Origin: Amia ocellicauda
Lineage: Eukaryota > Chordata > Actinopteri > Amiiformes > Amiidae
DNA: 64,000 nucleotides
Direction of reading: 5' to 3'
Assembly (NCBI RefSeq): GCF_036373705.1
Contig: NW_027102659.1
Location: 248,001 to 312,000, forward strand
Below are positions 20,398-28,134 of this stretch, in pieces (positions within the stretch are counted from its first letter, which is position 1; each line of letters begins with the position of its first letter). The translations under genes were made by a program, and so were the position numbers. The notes under the pieces were generated by a model that worked only from the letters and a program-made list of their open reading frames with translations, had not been told where the DNA came from and searched no databases.

Positions 20398-21119
20398 TTA
20401 ATAATGTACACACTGTTTCAGGGGTCGAAAATGTAGTTTGACATTAACTTTACCGAAGCGGAAGGGTACGTTGATATTCTGATCCGATTTTACTTCGATC
20501 GTGATGTTGTCAAAGTGGGTCATTGAGACTGGTACGTAGTGTGGTTTGTCATAAGTAATTGTGACCATGTCATTGCTTTTACCTTTAATAAGTACATTTC
20601 TCAAAAGGGGGACATAACTATCCCAGACCCTCTGGTGGGTTATGATATCCGTATACACATAAAGAGTGTAAAAGCAGCCACACCACTTCTGAGAACCTGC
20701 TCTCTGTGTCAGAATAGAACCCTAATATACGCCCCAGTTGGCCGCTGGTTTGAATGCTAATACCTGGTTTTGACACCTTGTACACTCTGTTTTTAATAGG
20801 GTTGTAATATAGCTTGATGTTGGGGGTGCCTTCTGAGAACTGTTTATGCATCTCATCTAATATTTTATCCACATTGTCATAATAACCTCCTTGTATCGTG
20901 AATGTCCATTGACTCTTTTTAACATCATCAAAAATGGCGAAAGTGGCATCCTTATCTTGTAAAACAGCCCAAGTGTAAGGATACTGTATTTCCGCCAACC
21001 CCACTTCCCACGACCCCCTTAGATCTATAGATTTTCCAAATTCCAAATATTTCATTTTTAGGGTATATATCGAGAGAGGCGTTACTGGGTAGAGTCACGT
21101 AGAAGCCTCCTGATTCGAT
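20398..21119 (-). pseudogene. Penton-like minor capsid protein, multiply frameshifted
   Basis: It contains GFYVTLPSNASLDIYPKNE, WEVGLAEIQYP and QGGYYDNVDKIL, which identify the Polinton minor capsid protein (single jelly-roll penton type). Lesions: the ATG of element 1 is lost (GAT for CAT at 21117-21119), a deletion near 21040-21048, the shared frameshift near 20670, and a C-terminal 2-base deletion. Elements 2 and 3 share all of these. Confidence 0.82.
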
Positions 21120-21165
21120 CTTGAGTATCGAAAGTAATGCCCCCAACACACCCGCGGGCATGTTG

Positions 21166-22218
21166 TTATAAGGATTGAATATCGCAAACCTGTTGTTCCG
21201 GGACCCAACTATTGAACTTTTCAGGCCATCCAAGCCATTTCATCAACACATATTTTTTCCGGTTCTGGGTTTTTTCAGCTAATATCTTTTCAACTCTGTA
21301 TACACTGTCTTTACCCACAATAATTTTTTGTAACTCGGCTTCGTAAAACGTTCCTTCTATATTCTCCCCGTCATAGTCTTTTAACCGGTACACGGGGGGG
21401 TCTCTAGCCAACTGTTTGGTAACTGTAAAAGTACTCCTTAGCTTTGAAACGCGAACCACATCACAGATGTTGAACTTATAAGTAGTTTTTCCCTTCTTAA
21501 TAAATGGTCCGTATAATTTTTTATAGACCTTAAAAGAATTACTTTGATCCACATCTATAGGCTTCATTTTAATACTGGTGTGATACCCTTGGTTGTAAGT
21601 ATCGATAAAATCCTGAACTTTATCAAAATACTTGAACGTGTTGACCGCTGTAAAATATCTCCACATTTTGGTCTTTATGGTGCGGTTAAACCTCTCCACT
21701 ACCGATGCCTTAAGCTCATTACCGGTGGTGAAATGATGTATTTTGTGTCTCTTCAGTAGATTCTGAAATTCTCTGTTGAGAAACTCTTTTCCTTTATCAG
21801 TCTGCAGTTTTTTAGGACATCGACCCTGGGACAATATATCCTCAAAGGCCCTTGTCACCGCCCGACCTGTTTTATTATGTAGAATGCGAGCCCAGGCATA
21901 TTTTGATAACACATCGATACACATCAACATAAATTTGTGACCATTGTTATGTTTTGATAAATTTGACATATCGACTAGATCCATTTGCCATTGTGAGTCT
22001 ATGTCAGTTGCATATACGCGGTTTCTTTTAAAGTTAATCCTGAGAGGTTTATGTAAGGTATAGGCGTCTTGTTCCCGTAACCATTCTGAAACAACCACAT
22101 CATTAACCTTCACTCCGGCCTCAGCGAGTCCTCTTTGAAAACCCTTCTTACCCGCCAAACCCCCAATCTTGGCTGGGTTGTAGTATAGTTCCTGCATTTG
22201 GGGAGCTTGCCGAGTCAT
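21166..22218 (-). CDS. Retrovirus-like integrase with C-terminal chromodomain
   Basis: Intact, 350 residues from ATG at 22218 (MTRQAPQMQELYYNP). The frame extends 6 codons further up but without ATG. Catalytic triad: Asp80 (QWQMD), Asp141 (LQTDKGKEF) and Glu175 (ASVVERFNRT). The C-terminal chromodomain (about residues 305-345) has YRVEKILAEK, WLGWPEKFNSWVPE. It would insert element DNA and make the 6-bp target duplication. Compared with elements 1 and 4, 39 bases (13 codons) are deleted in frame between core and chromodomain, so activity is uncertain. Confidence 0.93.
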   Translation of the reverse strand: MTRQAPQMQELYYNPAKIGGLAGKKGFQRGLAEAGVKVNDVVVSEWLREQDAYTLHKPLRINFKRNRVYATDIDSQWQMDLVDMSNLSKHNNGHKFMLMCIDVLSKYAWARILHNKTGRAVTRAFEDILSQGRCPKKLQTDKGKEFLNREFQNLLKRHKIHHFTTGNELKASVVERFNRTIKTKMWRYFTAVNTFKYFDKVQDFIDTYNQGYHTSIKMKPIDVDQSNSFKVYKKLYGPFIKKGKTTYKFNICDVVRVSKLRSTFTVTKQLARDPPVYRLKDYDGENIEGTFYEAELQKIIVGKDSVYRVEKILAEKTQNRKKYVLMKWLGWPEKFNSWVPEQQVCDIQSL

Positions 22219-22423
22219 TCTGTCAAATAACCACACAGACCCACACTATGCGCAAAGTTTTTATACAAGGTTTTTTATTCAACTTCAGGAGAGCAGATAC
22301 CCCTTTTTAGACATTTGAGAAAAGTATAACATACACAACAATTTTTTCTACGGTCCAGACAAAAAGAAATCAGATGATTGGTTACTTGATCTATATCAAC
22401 AAATATACCTGTTTCTTTATCTT

Positions 22424-22909
22424 TTAGGCACACACCTCAGTTACATATGTAAATAAAACAACAATATGACCTATTTTAAAAGTAAACAGAGGTGTATTAA
22501 ACATGCTCAGTAAAAGGTCATACAGATGTTGATGAAATGGCCTAATATCATTCTTGGCCCCCTTGAGCGCTTCATCCCAGTGTTCGTACCCCCCGGTCTT
22601 TGTTACAGCAGCCATTAACTTTTCCAGGTTTGAAAGTTGATCCTCATCGATGGTTAAATCTGTAGAGAAAAGGCTCGCGTTGGCTACTTTTCTGTCAAGC
22701 ACATGGTGTAATAGCGCTCTCAGGTTAGCTGCAGAGTGTTGATGACAGAACCAGTTGCAGAAGCAGTCCAGGGTCTGAGGTCTTGGAGAGTAACCGCAGT
22801 CAAAGGGTTCCAGAGTGTATACAAAATCTGGGGAATAGAACCAGGGGTGATCCCGGGTTTGAAGAGGCCTGTAGAGCCTGTCGACGTCCGCAGCTTTCAG
22901 GTAAGACAT
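22424..22909 (-). CDS. Deletion fusion of accessory genes B and A
   Basis: The first 46 codons are those of gene B (to PRPQT). The frame then continues directly into gene A at LDCFCNWFCHQHS. The cause is loss of about 0.73 kb relative to elements 1 and 4, with the frame kept. The gene B promoter and ATG therefore now drive gene A sequence. A nonsense codon at 22424-22426 ends this copy 11 codons earlier than element 3, just after the BH1-like segment. Confidence 0.8.
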   Translation of the reverse strand: MSYLKAADVDRLYRPLQTRDHPWFYSPDFVYTLEPFDCGYSPRPQTLDCFCNWFCHQHSAANLRALLHHVLDRKVANASLFSTDLTIDEDQLSNLEKLMAAVTKTGGYEHWDEALKGAKNDIRPFHQHLYDLLLSMFNTPLFTFKIGHIVVLFTYVTEVCA

Positions 22910-22929
22910 TCTCTTTAATTTTCAACCAT

Positions 22930-22976
22930 GATTGAATTGTTGCGCCTTTTATCCTATCTCTTCACTACGTCACGAC
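22930..22976 (-). promoter_or_regulatory. Promoter of the B/A fusion: TATA-like box and TGACGTA
   Basis: The same GATAAAAGG box and upstream TGACGTA as at 7790-7825 are kept in front of the fused gene. They lie in the gap between the B/A and C genes. Confidence 0.5.
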
Positions 22977-22987
22977 ACACCGCCCTC

Positions 22988-23698
22988 TTAGAAGAGAGTA
23001 GCCCCTGAGCCGTCAGACCCCCCTCCAAAACCCCACACGTCGTCTGTTTTATCATCGTCGTCGTCATTCAAGGGGGATATATAATCCATAATCCAGCATA
23101 TTCTCCTTCTAACCAAATCCAGTTGCGAACATTTGGTCAAGATGTCAAAACCATCATTTATACAGTTTATGACCTCTTTCAAGAACGGCCAGTCCACGGC
23201 GTTAAACATAATTTCAGTAACCTGTTTTTCTGGATCCTCCACACCCCCTTCAATAGGGTTTGTAATCAGGGTACTGCTAAACAAAACCTTACGATCTGTA
23301 GTTAGAGATAGACTCTTCACCACTCTACCGTAGTTCTGCAAGCTTTCCCATTCACACCTTTCAAAACCCTGAGTCGGAGACTCCATTTCGCATTCTCTTG
23401 GACCCTCTTGCAAGCCTTCTAGAGTCTTATCCACAAGCCCCAGATCTCTCCAGGCCATCACCTTCAACCAGTCCTCATAAGAGTATTCAATTACCGTCTC
23501 AAAAGGTTCCAACGTACCCTCCTTCTCTCCCAAAGCAAAAAGCTCCACTCCAACATAGCTGGGATCCCTTTTAAAGCGGTAACCCCGTCGAGCCCCCCAG
23601 AACAACACCCAGGAGCATTCAATCTTCAAATTGGTGAGTACAGGAACCCTTGCCCGGGATTGTTTCTTGCGGGGTTTCATGTTGATGTCGCTGGACAT
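22988..23698 (-). CDS. Accessory gene C, unknown function
   Basis: This 236-residue ORF is complete only in elements 2 and 3. The N-terminus is short and basic (MSSDINMKPRKKQSRAR). The middle is mixed with several Trp, and the C-terminus has a helical stretch (FLKEVINCINDGFDILTKC) followed by DDDDDKTDDVWGFGGG. No known domain is recognised. It is the outermost gene next to the right TIR, a place where related elements often keep host-interaction genes. Elements 1 and 4 have lost its 5' part through the end truncations. Confidence 0.6.
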   Translation of the reverse strand: MSSDINMKPRKKQSRARVPVLTNLKIECSWVLFWGARRGYRFKRDPSYVGVELFALGEKEGTLEPFETVIEYSYEDWLKVMAWRDLGLVDKTLEGLQEGPRECEMESPTQGFERCEWESLQNYGRVVKSLSLTTDRKVLFSSTLITNPIEGGVEDPEKQVTEIMFNAVDWPFLKEVINCINDGFDILTKCSQLDLVRRRICWIMDYISPLNDDDDDKTDDVWGFGGGSDGSGATLF

Positions 23699-23754
23699 GT
23701 TGAAGAAGCGGGATGTTTCTGATGCTGAGAATTAAAGAGGTATTGCCTAAAAGC

Positions 23755-23780
23755 AGCGCGGGTTCTTAAATAGAGAGGAG
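23755..23780 (-). promoter_or_regulatory. TATA-like box of gene C
   Basis: On the minus strand CTATTTAAGA (about 23765-23775) lies roughly 70 bases before the gene C ATG, between the gene and the TIR. It is the same in element 3. Confidence 0.45.
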
Positions 23781-23816
23781 AGTTTCGGGGCGTTGCCTTC
23801 AGAGGGGTGGGGGTAT

Positions 23817-24001
23817 TTATGGGTGGCCTTGATGTTCAGGGTTTTATGGGTGTACACTTTCTGACGGATATGACGTAGGAATAATTAAGGAAATAACTCT
23901 ACCTAAAATCACGCCCCCCAATTATGACGTAGGAATATTAATAAGCTTAGGGCATACGTCATAACAAAATAGGCCGCGCCCAAAAAACCCTACTATCTAC
24001 T
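23817..24001 (-). repeat. Right terminal inverted repeat, element 2
   Basis: Inverse of the left TIR, ending ...TAGGGTTTTTTGGGC... when read inward. It carries the same three CRE-like heptamers. The last base, 24001, is followed by CTTATG (24002-24007). Confidence 0.93.
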
Positions 24002-24317
24002 CTTATGTAGTTGAAGGCGCAGTATAGCTCTGATAGTCTGGTGGTGACGGAAGACCACCAGCCGTTTGAACAAGCCATTCAGCATCACCTTGTTGGGCTA
24101 AGTGCAGGCACTGTCAGAGCGCAGGGCGTCCTGCCTTTGAAAGAGTTTCCGAAGTGTCCTGATGTGCCCTTTAGCAATGCCAAACAGGTCTGTGAAAATG
24201 GCATCCTTTCGCGGCACTTCAGACGCCATCTCACAGTCTAGCCGACCTGAAATGCCTGAGCCCGTTTTACCAGCAGGCTTCAACGGTAACCGTTTGAAGC
24301 AAGACGTGGCGGTGTCA

Positions 24318-24390
24318 GTTTCCGTAGTGTAGCGGTTATCACGTTCGCCTAACACGCGAAAGGTCCCCGGTTCGAAACCGGGCGGAAACA
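24318..24390 (+). tRNA. tRNA-Val(AAC)
   Basis: Cloverleaf of 72 bases plus discriminator A. The acceptor stem GTTTCCG/CGGAAAC pairs fully, the anticodon AAC is at 24351-24353 in loop CTAACAC, and the T-arm GGTTCGAAACC (B box) is perfect. It closely matches the vertebrate tRNA-Val family. It looks functional. Confidence 0.93.
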
Positions 24391-24554
24391 GCCTGCTGTG
24401 GGCCGGCCCTTTTCGTCCTGTTTGCCCTCGTGGTTCCCCGGAGGCGGTGGGTAGCTTTTCTTCATTGGAGTGCCCGAAATCGGTGCTCTCAGAGCGTCCG
24501 TCCGTCGACAGGTTGAAATTGTAAACGCTGGTGTAGCCACTTTTAATTAAAATC

Positions 24555-24600
24555 TGATGATGATGATGATGATGATGTTGTTGTTGTTGTTCTTGTTGTC
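24555..24600 (+). repeat. GAT/GTT trinucleotide microsatellite
   Basis: A (GAT)n run passes into a (GTT)n run at the end of the AAC subunit. Longer and shorter versions recur at about 25495-25558 and 26154-26205. Its length differs among subunits and spacers. Confidence 0.85.
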
Positions 24601-24956
24601 ATCGTGATCGCCGTCATTATTATTGTTAAAGTAAAGCAGTAGTTAGATTTGTTGCTACCGTAAGGTGTAGAAGGCACAATAGCTCTGTGATTGTCTGATG
24701 GTGGCACAAGACGAGCAGCAGCTGTTTGAACAAGCCATTGAGCATCACCTTGTTGGGGTAAGTGTAAGTCTTGTCATAGCTCAGGGCATTCTTCCTTTAA
24801 AAGAGTTTCCAAAGTGTCCTGATGTGCCCTTGAGCAATGCAATATAGGTCAGTGAAAATAGAAACCTTTATCTCACAGGCAGGCCCACGGGAAACGCCTG
24901 TGCGCGTTTTACCAGCCTGCTTCGATGGGAGCCAATCGAAACCCCAGGACAGGTTG

Positions 24957-25029
24957 GTTTCTGTAGTGTAGTGGCTATCATGTTCGCCTCACACGCGAAA
25001 AGTCCCTGGTTCGAAACTTGGCGGAAACA
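24957..25029 (+). pseudogene. tRNA-Val(CAC)-like, degenerate
   Basis: Anticodon CAC is at 24990-24992. The T-stem has a T-T mismatch and G-T pair (CCTGG against CTTGG), and the acceptor has one G-T pair. Probably a decayed copy of the CAC gene at 26549-26621. Confidence 0.75.
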
Positions 25030-25229
25030 ACCCGCGGTGCACGCGTGCCAGTGCCGTGTTACCCGTCCTCATCTCTCTGCCCCATGGCCGGCCGTCGTTT
25101 TCTCTTCCTCGGAGTGGCAAGAAATCCTGACCTTGAGAACAAATGATCGCAGAAGGGTAGCTTTGCGAGGCGCTGGAACTGACACTTTTAAAATCGATAC
25201 ATGTCGTTGCTGTTGCAATACGACCGTAG

Positions 25230-25285
25230 CAGGATCGGTGACATTGCTGTTACTCTTATGTAGTTGAAGGCACAAAATAGCTCTG
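25230..25285. other. Empty insertion site (unoccupied target copy)
   Basis: The sequence TTACTCTTATGTAGTTGAAG runs uninterrupted here, with CTTATG at 25255-25260. The left half equals the flank before elements 2, 3 and 4. The right half equals the flank after elements 2 and 3. It thus shows the target before insertion and confirms a 6-bp duplication. Confidence 0.92.
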
Positions 25286-25915
25286 ATAGTCTGGTGGTGA
25301 CGGAAGACCACCAGCCGTTTGAACAAGCCATTCAGCATCACCTTGTTGGGCTAAGTGCAGGCACTGTCTGATCGCAGGGCGTCCTGCCTTTGAAAGAGTT
25401 TCCGAAGTATCCCGAAATCGGTGCACTCAGAGCGTCCGTCCGTCGACAGGTTGAAATTGTAAACGCTGGTGTAGCCACTTTTAATTAAAATCTGATGATG
25501 ATGATGATGTTGTTGTTGTTCTTGTTGATGTTGTTGTTGTTGTTGTTGTTCTTGTTGTCGTCGTAGTCGCCGTCATTATTAATGTTAAAGTAAAGCAGTA
25601 GTTAGATTTGTTGCTACCGTAAGGTGTAGAAGGCACAATAGCTCTGTGATTGTCTGATGGTGGCACAAGACGAGCAGCAGCTGTTTGAACAAGCCATTGA
25701 GCATCACCTTGTTGGGGTAAGTGTAAGTCTTGTCATTGCTCAGGGCGTTCTTCCTTTGAAAGAGTTTCCAAAGTGTCCTGATGTGCCCTTGAGCAATGCA
25801 AAATAGGTCAGTGAAAATAGAAACCTTTATCTCACAGGCTGGCCCACGGGAAACGCCTGTGTGCATTTTACCAGCCGGCTTCGATAGGAGTTATTCGAAA
25901 CACCAGGACGGGTTG

Positions 25916-25988
25916 GTTTCCGTAGTGTAGTGGCTATCACGTTCGCCTAACGCACGAAAGGTCCCCGGTTTGAAACCGGGCGGAAAGA
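25916..25988 (+). pseudogene. tRNA-Val(AAC)-like, degenerate
   Basis: Anticodon AAC is at 25949-25951. The first acceptor pair is G-G, one anticodon-stem pair is broken (C-A), and the T-loop/B box reads GGTTTGAAA instead of GGTTCGAAA. Unlikely to be transcribed or folded normally. Confidence 0.8.
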
Positions 25989-26548
25989 GCCTGCTGTGGG
26001 CCGGCCCTTTTCGTCCTGCTTGCCCTCGTGGTTCCCCGGAGGTGGTAGGTGGCTTTCCTTCATTGGAGTTCCCGAAATTGTTGGACTCAGAGCGTCCGTC
26101 CGTCGACAGGTTGAAATTGTAAACGCTGGTGTAGCCACTTTTAATTAAAATCTGATGATGATGTTATTGTTGTTGTTGTTGTTGTTGTTGTTCTTGTTTT
26201 TCTTTTTGTCGTCGTGGTCGCCGTCATTATTATTGTTAAAGTAAAGCTACCGTAAGGTGTAGAAGGCACAATAGCTCTGTGATTGTCTGATGGTGGCACA
26301 AGACGAGCAGCAGCTGTTTGAACAAGCCATTGAGCATCACCTTGTTGGGGTAAGTGTAAGTCTTGTCATAGCTCAGGGCGTTCTTCCTTTGAAAGAGTTT
26401 CCAAAGTGTCCTGATGTGTCCTTGAGCAATGCAAAATAGGTCAGTGAAAATAGAAACCTTTATCTCACAGGCTGGCCCACGGGAAACGCCTGTGCGCGTT
26501 TTACCAGCCGGCTTCGATGGGAGCCATTCGAAACACCAGGACAGGTCG

Positions 26549-26621
26549 GTTTCCGTAGTGTAGTGGCTATCACGTTCGCCTCACACGCGAAAGGTCCCTG
26601 GTTCGAAACCGGGCGGAAACA
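26549..26621 (+). tRNA. tRNA-Val(CAC)
   Basis: The acceptor stem pairs fully, anticodon CAC is at 26582-26584, and the T-stem pairs with one G-T wobble, with a perfect GGTTCGAAACC B box. The D-loop has GGCTATC where the AAC copy has GGTTATC. It ends about 210 bases before the left TIR of element 3. Confidence 0.88.
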
Positions 26622-26834
26622 ACCCGCGGTGCACGCGTGCTAGTGCCGTGTTATCTGTCCCTGTAACGCGGCCGGCCATCCCTCGGAGTGTCAAGAAATC
26701 CTGACCTTGAGAACAAACAATCACAGAAGGGTAGCTTTGCGAGGCGCTGGAACTGACAGTTTTAAAATCGATACATGTTGTTGCTGTTACAATACGACCG
26801 TAGCAGGATCGGCGACATTGCTGTTACTCTTATG

Positions 26835-27019
26835 AGTAGATAGTAGGGTTTTATGGGCGCGGCCTATTTTGTTATGACGTATGCCCTAAGCTTATTAATA
26901 TTCCTACGTCATAATTGGGAGGCGTGATTTTAGGTAGAGTTATTTCCTTAATTATTCCTACGTCATATCCGTCAGAAAGTGTACACCCATAAAACCCTGA
27001 ACAACAAGGCCGCCCATAA
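26835..27019 (+). repeat. Left terminal inverted repeat, element 3
   Basis: It begins AGTAGATAGTAGGG. TGACGTA is at 26875-26881, and TACGTCA at 26905-26911 and 26959-26965. The last two sit in the same TATTCCTACGTCATA context 54 bases apart. Confidence 0.93.
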
Positions 27020-28134
27020 CCTGTTGTTCTTGTTTTTCTTGTTGGTCAACTGTAGAGTGTGAATGGGTCGGCTCTTCCTGTAGTGGTTGGGGGTCTTTTT
27101 TAAATATACATGTAATGGTTTAGTAAATCTAAACCGTTATAAGATCAACAAGTTCTGTTGTCTGTAATGGTCCCAGGTCTTAACAATGCCAGTTTTGAAT
27201 AGTGCGTTTATCATATTCACACTGTCTCTGTCTGTCTCTCTCTCTCTCTCGCCCAATCATTTTATAAGATCAACAAGTTCTGTTGTCTGTTATGATCCCA
27301 GGTCCTAACAATGCCTGTTTTGCATAGGGTACTTATGTTATCCACACTGTATCTGGCTCTGTCTCTCCCCTCAAATTTAATAAAAAATAAAATTAAAAAA
27401 GAGGGTGTGTGTGTGGGTGTTTGTGTGTATAGGTTAATTGTTTTTGTAAAAAAAAAAAAAAAAAGCTGTGGTTATATTTTATCTCTCACATAATGTGTTC
27501 AGTCGTTTTACTTAAATACATTCTAGGGTCTTAAAGCTCATAAGAGTTAGACTTAAGATAAGGATATGCTTTTAAGGTATTTTAGCAGTCTCAATCCCTG
27601 ATGATAAGGAATCGTTTAAAAAATAAAAACAACTGATCACTCAATGCTAAATAGATCACAACACTCAAGGCTAAATCACTCACACCATGGGTGGCGGGGG
27701 TGGGCTCAGACAACAGTACGTATGGCATGTGGTATCAAAACATTCAGAATACTTTTAACCTATATAATTTATAAGCTTTGTAAAATAAACCCAAATATCT
27801 CTTTTGCGGGGATAAACGCTGTTCTGAGTAGTTTGTGACTTGTTTAATACCAAACAAAGCATCGCTATTAAAAAAAAAAAAAAAATCACTGTAAAAGCGC
27901 TAGTTATTTTAGATATTTATAGTTAGTTTCTTGGCTCAGGTTGTTTTTTAGCGCTTATAAAGGCCTGCAATATTCTTAGTGGTTTGTTGACTATAGGTCT
28001 TGATGCACAAAGGCCAGACCAGAACAATGCCTTACAAGCAGATCCGGCATGTGGCCATCAGTATAAGTATGAAGGTCTGGTCTTCAGCTCGACAGACTCA
28101 TACTGACCTTTCGATTTAAGACTAAAGATCAACA
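27020..28134. repeat. Left non-coding control region, element 3
   Basis: Same content as 8513-9778: hairpin GGTTTAG/CTAAACC, two ~105-bp direct repeats (about 27139-27240 and 27262-27365), CT, GT and A tracts, and TATA-like boxes. It lacks the ~160-bp block that elements 2 and 5 have before the early gene. No gene is seen. Confidence 0.7.

Larger units (their letters stand above)
8328..24001. mobile_element. Maverick/Polinton element 2, complete end to end
   Basis: It is bounded by 185-bp TIRs, with CTTATG at 8322-8327 on the left and 24002-24007 on the right. It carries the full gene set in the standard two-block convergent order. Lesions: early-gene exon 1 lacks one base; polB has three stops; the major capsid gene has a TAG; penton and pX are frameshifted; A and B are fused. 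ATPase, protease, integrase, gene C and the small ORFs are open. Confidence 0.95.
24002..26834. repeat. Host tRNA-Val cluster spacer between elements 2 and 3
   Basis: It is built from alternating ~600-bp subunits of two kinds: an AAC type that ends in a GAT/GTT microsatellite, and a CAC type that ends in the insertion target. Order: AAC type (24002-24669), CAC type (24670-25260), a shortened AAC type that lost its tRNA (25261-25629), AAC type (25630-26261), CAC type (26262-26834). No protein gene is supported; the open frames here run antisense through tRNA copies or through the microsatellite. Confidence 0.88.

Noticed and set aside
8328-24001. Free viral genome or herpesvirus-piggyBac type hybrid element
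   Set aside because: The ends with target duplication and host tRNA flanks show chromosomal integration, and the gene set is Polinton-type with no herpesvirus or piggyBac transposase genes.
24349-24540. Open frames antisense to tRNA-Val copies (repeated at 25947, 42702, 44303, 61086 and 61683)
   Set aside because: They read through the tRNA gene and its flank on the other strand and exist only because the tRNA lacks stops in that frame.
25481-25666. Thr/Ser-rich open frame across the GAT/GTT microsatellite
   Set aside because: It is a translation of a simple repeat; its length changes with repeat number.
24002-26834. CRISPR-like or SINE array in the spacer
   Set aside because: Repeats are ~600-bp subunits with full tRNA genes and unique flanks, not short direct repeats with spacers, and there is no tRNA-derived SINE tail structure.
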